Assembly: GCA_021604805.1 (NCBI GenBank)
Contig: BQJR01000003.1
Location: 310,001-374,000, forward strand
Source: Planctomycetota bacterium
GTDB lineage: Bacteria > Planctomycetota > B15-G4
Direction: 5' to 3'
Length of the DNA stretch: 64,000 nt
The notes below the pieces were generated by a model. The model did no database searches, was not told the origin of the DNA, and saw nothing but the letters and a program-made list of their open reading frames with translations. This document shows, piece after piece, positions 1 to 8,103 of this stretch (position 1 is the first letter of the stretch; the number at the start of each line of letters is the position of its first letter). The position numbers were made by a program, and so were the translations under genes.

Positions 1-182
1 TTGGCCGGGTCGGTGTCGTTCTCGGTCACGGGCTGCAAGTTCGCGAAGGACGTGCGCTCCTCACTCTTGCGCTCTTGGATGTTGAGCAGCAGCGCTGTGA
101 GCAGCGCGGCGGCGATCAGCACCACCACCATCAGCACGAACACCAAAGCCTTACCGCTCTCGCGATCTGAGTGCTGCGTCAT
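1..182 (-). CDS. nrfA: Ammonia-forming cytochrome c nitrite reductase NrfA, N-terminal fragment
   Basis: Only the first 60 or so residues are in the window; the gene runs off the left edge. The protein starts [11 protein letters not shown] and has one hydrophobic segment (about residues 12-34, rich in V, L and A) that would act as signal or membrane anchor, followed by a polar stretch. No haem motif falls inside the visible part, so the name rests mainly on position: the ATG overlaps the stop of nrfH as ATGA (179-182), the usual nrfHA order. NrfA is the periplasmic pentahaem enzyme that reduces nitrite to ammonium using electrons from NrfH. A different NrfH-partnered cytochrome cannot be excluded from this fragment. 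Confidence 0.7.
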   Translation of the reverse strand, partial: MTQHSDRESGKALVFVLMVVVLIAAALLTALLLNIQERKSEERTSFANLQPVTENDTDPA

Positions 183-700
183 CGCATCTCCGCTTCGATT
201 CCCAAGTCGCGCCCACCGAGGCCGGCGCGCACTCCATGCCCCACGCTGCTGTGACAATGCACGCAGCTCACGGCTTCTTGTGCGCCACCGACACCAGGCG
301 CGAGTTCGTGCACGAGGTCACTGTGACAGCGCACGCAGTTGTTCTGCAGGATCTCCGCGTTGCCGGGCGTGATGCGGATCGGCTCGGGGAAGTCCTGGAA
401 GGTGAAGGCCTTGCTGTGCCGGTAGCCGTTGTCGGCCTTGGCGATCCACTTCTCGATCCCCGAGGCCGGCAAGTGACAGTCGACACAACCAGCCGAGATG
501 TGATGGCTGGCCTTCTGCCAGGAGTCGTACTGCGGCCGCATGATGTGGCAGTTCACGCAGGCCTTCGGATCCGTGCTCAGGTACGACGTGCCTTCGGCGT
601 AGTGAAAGGTGTAGCCGCCGAGGCCCAGCGCGCCGCCGGCCATGAGCGCGAGCAACAGCCAGGCCCGCGGAAAATGCTTCGTTGCTGAGGTCTCGCCCAT
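179..700 (-). CDS. nrfH: NrfH-type tetrahaem quinol dehydrogenase
   Basis: 173 residues with one N-terminal membrane helix (about residues 13-31) and exactly four CxxCH haem-binding motifs at residues 48-52, 72-76, 122-126 and 146-150. The first is followed by x-Met (CVNCHIM), the arrangement that gives NrfH its unusual Met-ligated haem 1. NrfH is the NapC/NirT-family membrane subunit that takes electrons from menaquinol and passes them to NrfA. It is translationally coupled to the downstream gene by an ATGA overlap. A TAGCTT element at 740-745 on the minus strand, about 40 bases upstream, could be the -10 box. The pair suggests dissimilatory nitrite ammonification or nitrite detoxification. 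Confidence 0.92.
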   Translation of the reverse strand: MGETSATKHFPRAWLLLALMAGGALGLGGYTFHYAEGTSYLSTDPKACVNCHIMRPQYDSWQKASHHISAGCVDCHLPASGIEKWIAKADNGYRHSKAFTFQDFPEPIRITPGNAEILQNNCVRCHSDLVHELAPGVGGAQEAVSCVHCHSSVGHGVRAGLGGRDLGIEAEMR

Positions 701-920
701 CTCGCTGCCCCGTGCCCGGCATGCTCGCCGCGAGCACTGAAGCTAGGCGCGCGCTCCCCTGAGAACAAGCTCCTTACGCCCCGCACAGGTGCGTATGGAA
801 TCGACGGACTCCCCGTGCTTGAACGCTCAGCGCCGGTGGTGAGGAGCTGCGCTCGCGAGGGATCCAGCTGTCATCGGGTCGCTGTCACCTACGGACGGAG
901 AGCCGGCAGTCGCGGGAGCG

Positions 921-2030
921 TCACTCCCTGAAGCGCACCGCGTAGATCGGCGGCAAGTGGTTCGCCAGCGTGCTCCACGCGTCGCCCTGGTTCTCGCTCA
1001 GCCAGAGATTGCCGGTGGTCGAGCCGAAGGCGAGCACGTCGCCGCTGCTGTCGATGTCGAGGGCGTGCCGCAGCGCGAGATCGTAGGCGTTGGACTGCGG
1101 CAGGCCGTCGCGCAGCACGTCGAAACTCTTGCCGCCATCTCGCGTGCGCGTCACGACGACTTGCCCCGCCACCGCGTGGCGCTTCTGGTCGTTCACACCG
1201 GGCACGAACCAGGCCGTGTCGGGATCACGCGGGTGCACCGCCACGCCGAAGCCGAACACCGACGGCCCGGCCTCCTCGATCTCGGTCCAGGTCGCCGAGT
1301 CGTCGACCGAGCGGAAGATGCCGTTGTGGTGTTGCACCCAGAAGTTGTCGGGCGCGCCGGGGCACAGCTCCATGTGGTGCGGGTCTTGCGTGTTCTGGTC
1401 GTAGGCTTCGTCGGGCGGCATGTACTCGGCGCGCATGCCTTGGGCGCACAGCTCCCAGTTGTCGCCGCCGTCGCGGGTGCGCCAGACGCCGCCGCAGGAC
1501 ACGGCCACCGTGACATGCGCGCTGTCACGCGGGTCGACACACACCGAGTGCACGCCGGGTTCGTCTGCGCCACCTCCGAACCAACCTTGGCGCAACTCGT
1601 GGTTCCACAGGCTCTCGACGATCTGCCAGGAGTCGCCGCGGTCGCTGCTCTTGAACAGCGCGCCGGGCAGGGTGCCGCACCAGATCACACCGGGCTCGTT
1701 CGCGCCGCCGGTCTCGAGCGCCCACACGAGCGACAACTTCCATTCGCGCTCTTGCTGCGACATCGGATTGACTTCGCTGGAAGCTGCGGGCTTCTCGGGA
1801 TACTCGGGCGTGGCGATCTCTTGCCACGCGCCGCCCTTGTCGCGGCGGTGCAACTTCACGCCGAAGTGTCCGTGGTTGAGGGCCGCGTAGTCGCTGCCGT
1901 CGCGTGGGTCGTGCAGGGCGAGCGTGACGTTGTCACCCAGGAAGTGCGTGTCGCACACGGCCCAGCCGTCGCTGCCGCGCTCGAACTCGAACAAGCCTTT
2001 GCGCGTGGACACCAACAGGTTCGCGACCAT
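921..2030 (-). CDS. BNR/sialidase-like beta-propeller protein
   Basis: 369 residues without a signal peptide, starting MVANLLVSTRKGLFEF. The sequence has several S/T-x-D-x-G-x-x-W (BNR/Asp-box) elements, for example SSDRGDSW, TRDGGDNW, TRDGGKSF and ENQGDAW, which mark blades of a beta-propeller as in sialidases, sortilins and Ycf48-like proteins. Conserved catalytic residues of true sialidases (the Arg triad and nucleophilic Tyr) are not evident, so enzymatic activity is doubtful and the propeller is more likely a binding platform. The start lies 4 bases after the stop of the MoaD-like gene, so the two are almost certainly one operon. Being cytosolic is unusual for this fold. Confidence 0.8.
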   Translation of the reverse strand: MVANLLVSTRKGLFEFERGSDGWAVCDTHFLGDNVTLALHDPRDGSDYAALNHGHFGVKLHRRDKGGAWQEIATPEYPEKPAASSEVNPMSQQEREWKLSLVWALETGGANEPGVIWCGTLPGALFKSSDRGDSWQIVESLWNHELRQGWFGGGADEPGVHSVCVDPRDSAHVTVAVSCGGVWRTRDGGDNWELCAQGMRAEYMPPDEAYDQNTQDPHHMELCPGAPDNFWVQHHNGIFRSVDDSATWTEIEEAGPSVFGFGVAVHPRDPDTAWFVPGVNDQKRHAVAGQVVVTRTRDGGKSFDVLRDGLPQSNAYDLALRHALDIDSSGDVLAFGSTTGNLWLSENQGDAWSTLANHLPPIYAVRFRE

Positions 2031-2034
2031 CCGT

Positions 2035-2304
2035 TCAACCTCCCGACAAGGCTTGCATGACGAAGACTTCGGCGCGCTCGTCGAGCACGTCGCTCAGCGT
2101 GACGCGGTCCTTGATGGGCGTGCCGTTCACGAACACGTTCATGTGCGCGCGCAAGGCGCCGTGTTCGTCCACGATGTAACCACGCGCCCGAGGTCGCTCC
2201 GAGAACACCGCTTCGAGCGCCGCCCGCACGCTGTCGCCAACCACCTCGCAGGGCGGCAGCTCGACATGGCGCTGCAAGTTCGGCGTGAAACTCACCCTTG
2301 GCAC
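2035..2304 (-). CDS. MoaD/ThiS-family ubiquitin-like protein
   Basis: 89 residues from a GTG start. Length and pattern fit the beta-grasp sulfur carriers: an N-terminal strand (RVSFTPNLQRHVEL), a central segment with VFVNG before the last strands, and a free C-terminal Gly-Gly (QALSGG). In MoaD and ThiS that diglycine is adenylated and thiocarboxylated. No moaE, thiG, MoeB-type activator or other molybdopterin gene is nearby; the only partner is the BNR propeller protein 4 bases downstream, so the function is probably not ordinary molybdopterin synthesis. A TAGCGT element about 31 bases upstream may be the promoter -10 box. Confidence 0.8.
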   Translation of the reverse strand: MPRVSFTPNLQRHVELPPCEVVGDSVRAALEAVFSERPRARGYIVDEHGALRAHMNVFVNGTPIKDRVTLSDVLDERAEVFVMQALSGG

Positions 2305-2432
2305 GTCCCGATGCTCCCACGAAACAGGAAGGCCGCACGCTAGCGGGGTGCTCGAGAGCGGTCAATGACGCAGCGGCGAGCGGCCCGCGCGGTCCATTTG
2401 CGTCGAGTGGGTCAGCGCGCGACGATGGGGCC

Positions 2433-3473
2433 ATGTTCACACTCCGCTCGCTGTTGCTCTCCACGCTGCTGCCCGCACTCCTCATCACCGGCGCGCTCGC
2501 CGCGGTGCTCGTCGCGCAGGACGCCGCGACCGACACCGCGCTCCCTCACGACGCCCCGCTCGCCGCCGGTGAAGTCGCGCGCGTGAACGGCGCCGCCGTG
2601 CCGCTGCCCGCCTTCGAGCAGTACGTGGGTGCCACGGAGTCGCGCAGCGAACTCGGCCAAGCCATCATCCGCCAAGCGCACGACGCCTGGGTCGTGCGCG
2701 TCAGCGCAGCGCGCGCCAACGTGGTCGCCACCCCCGAACGCGTGAACTCCGTGGTCGCGCAACTCGAAGAACGCGCCGGCTCCTCACTCGAAGCCTTCCG
2801 CGACAACCCCGAGTTCGAGGCGCACCTCACGCTGCTCACGCAACAGGTGCTGCTCATGCAAACCCAAGGTGTCGACGACCCGCTCGACCCGGCCGCGCAG
2901 TCCGCCTGGCTCGAGAGCCAACGCGCGCAACACCCGCTCGTGCCGCACCCGCTCAGCGACGACCTCGCCGTGAGCTGGCCCGGCGGCGAACTCACGCGCG
3001 CCGAGCTGGGCGCCACGCTGCTCGCGCAGCTCCCCGTCGAAGACCGCGGCGAGTTGCTCAGCGAGTTCCTCGGCGTGCTCGTGCTGCACGCGCACGCCAA
3101 GAAGCTGGGCGTGGAGCTGAGCACCGAGGCCGCCGCCGCCGAGCTCGCCGAGCGCGAGGCGCTGGTGGCCCACAACGTGTCGACCGCAGGCCTCACCTAC
3201 GAACAGATCATCGAGCAGACCCAGGGCCTCAGCCTGGAAGAACTCGTGGCCAGCCCGCGCTTCTCGGCCGAAGTGCTGCTGCGCGAGATGGTCGATCTCA
3301 GCTGGGACGACGAGCAGCTGGAAGCGCTCTTCGAGCGCGAGCGCGCGCTTTTCGTCGAGCGCTACGGCGAGGACGTGGACTTCGCGGGCGCGCGCCACGG
3401 CGTGCTCCAAGAGGTCCGTCGGCGCAGCTACCAGAACCTGATGGCCGAGAGTAAGATCGTGCGCCGGTACTGA
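2433..3473 (+). CDS. SurA-like exported foldase/peptidylprolyl isomerase-family protein
   Basis: 346 residues. An ATG at 2433 is chosen because it directly precedes a hydrophobic signal/anchor (residues about 5-25); an upstream in-frame ATG at 2298 would add 45 residues with no hydrophobic character. After the signal comes a segment ARVNGAAVPLPAFEQYV, the usual opening of SurA N-terminal chaperone domains, followed by long helices. No parvulin catalytic domain is recognisable, so it is more likely a chaperone-type protein than an active isomerase. It lies on the same strand as, and 89 bases ahead of, the microcompartment pentamer genes, but the gap leaves cotranscription open. Confidence 0.6.
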   Translation: MFTLRSLLLSTLLPALLITGALAAVLVAQDAATDTALPHDAPLAAGEVARVNGAAVPLPAFEQYVGATESRSELGQAIIRQAHDAWVVRVSAARANVVATPERVNSVVAQLEERAGSSLEAFRDNPEFEAHLTLLTQQVLLMQTQGVDDPLDPAAQSAWLESQRAQHPLVPHPLSDDLAVSWPGGELTRAELGATLLAQLPVEDRGELLSEFLGVLVLHAHAKKLGVELSTEAAAAELAEREALVAHNVSTAGLTYEQIIEQTQGLSLEELVASPRFSAEVLLREMVDLSWDDEQLEALFERERALFVERYGEDVDFAGARHGVLQEVRRRSYQNLMAESKIVRRY

Positions 3474-3562
3474 ACGAGCGAGCGGCAGGTTGGTCCTTAC
3501 GGGAGCGGCTTTGCCGGGCGCACGACCCTCACTCACCACCCCAACCGCCGAAGGCGCGCCTC

Positions 3563-3889
3563 ATGTTCATCGGAAAAGTCGTCGGCACGGTGGTCAGTTC
3601 CGTGAAGGACCCCAAGGTCACCGAGCTCAAGCTGCAGATCGTGCAGGAGCTCGACGAGCACAACGAGCCGCGCGGCAAGTACGTGGTGGCAGCCGACGCG
3701 GTCGGCGCGGGCCAGGGCGACCTGGTGCTCTACGCCAGCGGCAGCTCGGCGCGTCAGACCACGCAGACCGACGGCCGCCCCATCGACGCCGCGATCTTCG
3801 CGATCATCGACAGCTGGGACGTGGACAACGAGCTCGTCTACCAGAAGGAAGGGCTCGAGAGTTTCGACCGCGAGCCCGAAGAGGTCTGA
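3563..3889 (+). CDS. Bacterial microcompartment vertex protein 1 (EutN/CcmL, BMC-P)
   Basis: 108 residues beginning MFIGKVVGTVVSSVKDPKVTE, the classical EutN/CcmL opening, then KLQIVQEL, a central GAGQGDLVLYASGSSAR and PIDAAIFAIIDSW near the end. BMC-P proteins form pentamers that cap the vertices of polyhedral microcompartments. It is the first of three BMC-P genes spaced 4 or fewer bases apart and followed by a class II aldolase, the gene company of the planctomycete/verrucomicrobial microcompartment that breaks down fucose- and rhamnose-derived sugars. The short C-terminal extension after the core is acidic. Confidence 0.93.
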   Translation: MFIGKVVGTVVSSVKDPKVTELKLQIVQELDEHNEPRGKYVVAADAVGAGQGDLVLYASGSSARQTTQTDGRPIDAAIFAIIDSWDVDNELVYQKEGLESFDREPEEV

Positions 3890-3893
3890 GCGC

Positions 3894-4304
3894 GTGCACC
3901 TCGGACGCGTCATCGGTCGCGTGGTCGCCACGCAACGCACACCGGAACTCGACGGCGAGCGCCTGCTGCTCGTGCGCGTGCTCGACGAACACGGCGAGCA
4001 CCCCGATCAAGTGATCGTGGCGTGCGACGTGGTCGACTCGGGCCCCGGCGACCTCGTGCACGTGTGCGACGGCCGCGAGTCCACGCTCGCGCTGCGCCGA
4101 AACTTCGTGCCCATCGACGCGACCATCGTGGGTCACGTGGAAGAGTTCGCGCACACGGGGCCGGGCCCGCAGGTGCACGGCTCGGTGCTGGGCGACGCGC
4201 CGGGCGACACGAAGGCCGGCAAGCCGAAGTCCAAGGCCACGCGCGGCAAGTCGGGCAGCGAGTCCGCTGGCAAGTCGAAGTCCGCGCGGAGCGGCAAGAA
4301 GTGA
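3894..4304 (+). CDS. Bacterial microcompartment vertex protein 2 (EutN/CcmL) with basic tail
   Basis: 136 residues from a GTG start 4 bases after the first pentamer gene. Residues 1-85 are a complete EutN/CcmL domain (MHLGRVIGRVVATQRTPEL, DSGPGDLVHVCDGRES, FVPIDATIVGHVEEF). Beyond about residue 106 the protein carries a 30-residue tail made almost only of Lys, Ser, Gly, Ala and Arg, ending SGKK. Ordinary BMC-P proteins stop near 90-100 residues, so the tail is an addition, perhaps an interaction or cargo-tethering segment. The stop overlaps the GTG of the third pentamer gene (GTGA, 4301-4304). Confidence 0.92.
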   Translation: MHLGRVIGRVVATQRTPELDGERLLLVRVLDEHGEHPDQVIVACDVVDSGPGDLVHVCDGRESTLALRRNFVPIDATIVGHVEEFAHTGPGPQVHGSVLGDAPGDTKAGKPKSKATRGKSGSESAGKSKSARSGKK

Positions 4305-4606
4305 AGCTCGCGCGCGTCGTCGGCACGGTGGTCACGCCGGTGCAACATCCGGCTTATGAAGGGCGACGGCTGCTGGCCGTGCGTCCGATCCAACCCGACG
4401 GCAGCGAGTCGGGCGAACGCATGTTCGTGGCGGTCGACCGCGCGCAGGCCGGCCTGGGCGACACCGTATTGCTGATGGCCGAAGGCAGCTCCGTGCGCGC
4501 CGTGCTCAGCAACGAACACGCCCCCATCCGCTGCGCCGTGGTCGGCGTGGTCGATCAGATCGCCGTGGGCGACGAGATCCTTTTCGACGGCAGCGAGCCG
4601 CTGTAG
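4301..4606 (+). CDS. Bacterial microcompartment vertex protein 3 (EutN/CcmL)
   Basis: 101 residues from a GTG start that overlaps the previous stop by 4 bases. The frame is also open upstream, but the domain begins exactly at this GTG (MKLARVVGTVVTPVQHPAYEG when read as fMet), so the shorter start is right. Core motifs AGLGDTVLLMAEGSSVR and PIRCAVVGVVDQI match EutN/CcmL. With two other pentamers adjacent, the locus follows the three-BMC-P pattern described for planctomycete microcompartments. The three copies differ enough to be separate paralogues rather than recent duplicates. Confidence 0.92.
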   Translation: MKLARVVGTVVTPVQHPAYEGRRLLAVRPIQPDGSESGERMFVAVDRAQAGLGDTVLLMAEGSSVRAVLSNEHAPIRCAVVGVVDQIAVGDEILFDGSEPL

Positions 4607-4619
4607 TCCCGCGAGAGGC

Positions 4620-5501
4620 ATGATGAATCCGATGCGCCCCACCTCCGACATCGACGACGTCCCACCCACGAACACGGGTTGCCCGCTGCCCGCGGTCGAC
4701 CCCGCGCTCGAGGGCAAGCCCCTCGGCGCCACGCCGTGGAGCGCGCCGGAGCAACCGCCGCAGCGCCACGGCGTGCTCACGCAAGCCGAGCCCGCCGACA
4801 AGGCCGCGCTCGCGCAACAGATCTGCGACGTGATGCGGATCATGTACCAGCACGAGTTCGTGGTCGCCAACGACGGCAACGTCTCGTGTCGCCTGCCCAA
4901 CGGCAACTTGCTGATCACCGCCTCGGGCGCGCTCAAGGGTTACATGACGCCCGACCAAGTGATCGAGTGCGACCCGCAAGGCAATGCGCTCGACGGTCGC
5001 CGCGTGACCACCGAAGTGAAGATGCACGTCGCCGCCTACCAAGAGCGCCCCGACATCCGCGCCGTGGTACACGGCCACCCGATCTACGCCATCGCCTTCT
5101 CACTCGCCGGCATCTCGCTGGCCGGCTGCGCGATCCCCGAGATCATCGTGACCATGGGCTCGATCCCCACCGCGCCCTACGCCACGCCGAGCACCGACGG
5201 CCTGCCCGACTCACTGCGCAAGTTCCTCTCCAAGGGCGACGCCGTGATCATGGAGCGCCACGGTGTGGTCTGCGTCGGCAGCGACCTGATCGACGCCTAC
5301 AAGAAGATGGAGATGGTCGAGCACACCGCCAAGATCACCCACGCGGCGCGCACGCTCGGCGGCAACGTCACCCCACTGCCGCCCACCGAGGTGAAGACCT
5401 TGCTCGAGACCCGCAAGGAACTCGGCATCTACACGAAGAACAATCTCTGCGACGGGTGCGGCGCGCGCGAGGTGTGTGCGGCGCCGTTGTTTCCGGATTG
5501 A
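4620..5501 (+). CDS. Class II aldolase/adducin-family protein (microcompartment L-fuculose-phosphate aldolase type)
   Basis: 293 residues, 13 bases after the third BMC-P gene. Zinc-site and catalytic residues of the L-fuculose-1-phosphate aldolase family are visible: Glu132 (TTEVKMH), His151 and His153 (VVHGHP) and His214 (MERHGVV). The early NDGNVSCRL segment is the phosphate-binding region. Compared with FucA (about 215 residues) it has an extra 50-60 N-terminal residues, Pro-rich and unstructured, and a C-terminal cysteine cluster CDGCGAREVC. The expected reaction is cleavage of a deoxysugar phosphate to dihydroxyacetone phosphate and lactaldehyde inside the shell. The lactaldehyde dehydrogenase and hexameric shell genes are not adjacent. 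Confidence 0.88.
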   Translation: MMNPMRPTSDIDDVPPTNTGCPLPAVDPALEGKPLGATPWSAPEQPPQRHGVLTQAEPADKAALAQQICDVMRIMYQHEFVVANDGNVSCRLPNGNLLITASGALKGYMTPDQVIECDPQGNALDGRRVTTEVKMHVAAYQERPDIRAVVHGHPIYAIAFSLAGISLAGCAIPEIIVTMGSIPTAPYATPSTDGLPDSLRKFLSKGDAVIMERHGVVCVGSDLIDAYKKMEMVEHTAKITHAARTLGGNVTPLPPTEVKTLLETRKELGIYTKNNLCDGCGAREVCAAPLFPD

Positions 5502-5532
5502 GCTGAGCCGCAGATCCAGCGGACAGCGAGCA

Positions 5533-6735
5533 TCACTGCTCCTCCTCCAGTACGAGCGTGAGCGGCCCGTGCACCGGGTCGTGCAACACTTCGAACACGC
5601 GCTGCTCGTTGTGACGCAGCGCGAGCGGCGCGCCGCCGCGGATCACGCTCACCCAGACGGCGTGTTGCGGGACCGTGAGTGAGAGGTTGGCGCTTGCTGG
5701 GAGGTGCGCGCCCGCCACGCGGTCGTTGCGTTCGACCCCGGGCGGCGGTGCCGGCAAACTTGCAGCCCAGCTGTCTCCGAGCAAGGCTTCACGCTGCGCC
5801 GCGGCGAGGCGCGCGATGACGAGCACTGACCCTTTCGGCTGGTCGACCAAGGCTGGCACGCTCACCGGCAACATCACGCTGGGCACGAACACGAAGTCGA
5901 GGTCTTTGAGCTTGGTCCCGTGAGCAAGTGTGCCGCGCCAGGTCCAGAGTGGGACGGTGTCGCGCAGGGAGGCGCTCAACTCGAACGCCCCGCTGAAGCG
6001 CGAGAGTTTGTAGCGACCGAGTTCGTCGACGTCGGCGAAGAACGGACGGCCGGTGACGTAGCCAGGATCCCAGGATTCGTGCGCCGCAAGCTGAGCCGTG
6101 ACCTCCGCGACCACTCTTGTGCGCTCAAGCTCACGGCCGTCGAGCGCGCGAAGGTGCCCGGAGATCGAGCCGCCTTCGCCTGGCACCGCGTGGTCCAGCT
6201 CCACGAAGCAGGAACCCGAGGCGTCGAGCTGCTTCGGACTGGGCAACAGCTGCGACGACCAGACCCACTCCGAACCGTGCTTCACCACACAGCCGTGAAT
6301 CTGTAGTCCCGCTGGGACCTGGAGCCGCGCCACTCCGAGGCGGTCGGCCTGCGCCTCGGGATTCTGACGCTCCTCGCCGGAACCGAACTCCGACTCCAGC
6401 CCGGTTGTGAGCAGCGTGACCCTCGCGTTGTTCGTGGCGTGGCGGCGACCGCTGAGTCGCACCACGACTTCACAGGTCGGCAGCGCTCCCGCCGCAGCGT
6501 GCGACGCCGCGAGCTCGCTCGTCGCGGCGGGGATGTGGAGCGGACGTGCTCGCGGCAGTTCGGAGGCGACTTCGCTTGCACTGCCGTCAACGATGAGTCC
6601 CGCGCGCAGCAGCGGCTGCCCGAGTTCTTCGTCGGGCTCGCGCTGCGTCGTGCGCAGGTCGTCACTCGCGATGAACCATGATGCCCCCGTGCCTACTGCG
6701 ACCACGAGCGCGAGCAGCAACAGGGCGCGTGTCAT
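5533..6735 (-). CDS. Secreted protein with carboxypeptidase-regulatory-like repeats, paralogue 1
   Basis: 400 residues with an N-terminal hydrophobic segment (TRALLLLALVVAVGTGASWF). A GGAG precedes the ATG by about 8 bases. The mature part looks all-beta, with recurring GxISGHLRALDGRE-type segments resembling carboxypeptidase regulatory-like (CarboxypepD_reg) or transthyretin-like folds. No catalytic motif is recognised. It shares layout and a similar end (GPLTLVLEEE versus GPLRLTVVN) with the next gene upstream in the same orientation, 123 bases away, so the two are probably diverged duplicates. Function unknown; such domains are usually parts of surface or periplasmic proteins. Confidence 0.6.
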   Translation of the reverse strand: MTRALLLLALVVAVGTGASWFIASDDLRTTQREPDEELGQPLLRAGLIVDGSASEVASELPRARPLHIPAATSELAASHAAAGALPTCEVVVRLSGRRHATNNARVTLLTTGLESEFGSGEERQNPEAQADRLGVARLQVPAGLQIHGCVVKHGSEWVWSSQLLPSPKQLDASGSCFVELDHAVPGEGGSISGHLRALDGRELERTRVVAEVTAQLAAHESWDPGYVTGRPFFADVDELGRYKLSRFSGAFELSASLRDTVPLWTWRGTLAHGTKLKDLDFVFVPSVMLPVSVPALVDQPKGSVLVIARLAAAQREALLGDSWAASLPAPPPGVERNDRVAGAHLPASANLSLTVPQHAVWVSVIRGGAPLALRHNEQRVFEVLHDPVHGPLTLVLEEEQ

Positions 6736-6858
6736 GTGTCGCTCCGGGCGGGTTGGAGGGCGTCGACCACCTCCAGCCCTTCAGGGTCGTGCCACGTGAG
6801 GGACTATCCCACGCGCCGTGCTGAGTGACACAACTGAGCCTGTGCACCCGGCAATCGT

Positions 6859-8103
6859 TTAGTTCACTACCGTCAACCGCAACGGCCCGGCGGCGGGATC
6901 GTGTTTCGCGAAGAAGCGCGTGCGCCCCTCGGCACCGCGCACGAACAGTGGGATGTTGTCGCGGAAGGCCTCGATCTTCATCGGGAAGCCCGGCGCGTCG
7001 ATGAGCAGGCTGCCGTCGGCGCCAGAGACGGCGTGAATCCAGGGGCCGAGGTCTTCGAAGCCGCGCGCGTGGGCGAGCTCGAACGTTTCGCTGGCGCGCG
7101 CGTCGGCCTTGGCGCGCAGCTCGACGCCCGGCACAGGTCGATCGCTGAGCGTGACCAGCTCGGCGCGCAAAGGCGCCGCACGCACCGCGAGGAAGTCGAG
7201 CTCGGCGTGCGCGTTGGGTGACTCCAGTCGCCCGACGAAGCGCTGCAACACCGCCATGTCGGGGGCGTTCGCGCGCGCGGCCAACTCCACGTCGGGGCCG
7301 ACACCTTTCAACTCGTAGTGACCGTTTGCATCGGTGGGTACGGCGCGGCCCGTGAAGCTCGCGAGCGGCTGGGAACGCTCCGTGCCGAGTTCGAAGGGCA
7401 GCCGCGTCGTGAGCACGAGCGCGCCGGGGACGCCGCGACCATCGACACCGATCATGCGCCCGCTGAGCGTGCCGCCGGGCGGAACGTGCAACACGATCTC
7501 GTGCGGGTGGCGCACGAAGTCGTCGTCGTGCGTGATCGGGGTCATCGGCAGCAGACGCCAGGCCGTGTCGTCGCTGCGATCCACCACGATCGCTTCGAGC
7601 CGCGGGCGCCAGCTGCCGGCGAAGCGCGCGAGCCCGTGCTCATCGGTCACGCGGCGCACGCTCTTCGTGCGGCAACGGATCGTCGTGCCGGCAGCGCGTT
7701 CGCCGCAGCCCGGGTGCAGCTGCCCGGCGCCGTGACCGTAGGCGTAGACATCCACACCTCGCACCGGCGTGCCGTCGGTCTCGCGAAAGACGTACACGTC
7801 GAGCACGTAGGGATCGAGCACGACTTGACTTTGCGCTGGCGACGGCCCGGTGTGCGCATCGGGAAAGTGCAACACCTCGGGTTCGCGCGCGTGCTCGCTG
7901 GGCGCATCGCTTGCAGCGGCCTCCACCGCGACGGCTTCCACCGGCACCGCGCGCACCGGGATCGGCGGCGCCTGCGCAGGTTCGTCGAACTCCCACGCCG
8001 TGACCACGAGCGCAGCGATCAACAACGCGATCAACGTCAGCAGTACTCTGCGACGGCGGGCTGTGTCGGTTGCGCTCAGCGGTTGCTGCGCAACACACGC
8101 CAA
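6859..8103 (-). CDS. Secreted protein with carboxypeptidase-regulatory-like repeats, paralogue 2
   Basis: 414 residues. After about 20 polar residues there is one membrane/signal helix (VLLTLIALLIAALVVTAW), a Pro/Ala/Val-rich linker to about residue 90, then beta-rich repeats including PVRGVDVYAYG, GTLSGRMIGVDGRGVPGALV and PVPGVELRAKADA, typical of carboxypeptidase regulatory-like modules (a G-x-V-x-D-xx-G-x-P-x-x-x-A-x-V pattern). The start overlaps the end of the upstream DUF4184 gene by 28 bases, suggesting coupling. No catalytic residues are evident. Confidence 0.6.
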   Translation of the reverse strand: MACVAQQPLSATDTARRRRVLLTLIALLIAALVVTAWEFDEPAQAPPIPVRAVPVEAVAVEAAASDAPSEHAREPEVLHFPDAHTGPSPAQSQVVLDPYVLDVYVFRETDGTPVRGVDVYAYGHGAGQLHPGCGERAAGTTIRCRTKSVRRVTDEHGLARFAGSWRPRLEAIVVDRSDDTAWRLLPMTPITHDDDFVRHPHEIVLHVPPGGTLSGRMIGVDGRGVPGALVLTTRLPFELGTERSQPLASFTGRAVPTDANGHYELKGVGPDVELAARANAPDMAVLQRFVGRLESPNAHAELDFLAVRAAPLRAELVTLSDRPVPGVELRAKADARASETFELAHARGFEDLGPWIHAVSGADGSLLIDAPGFPMKIEAFRDNIPLFVRGAEGRTRFFAKHDPAAGPLRLTVVN

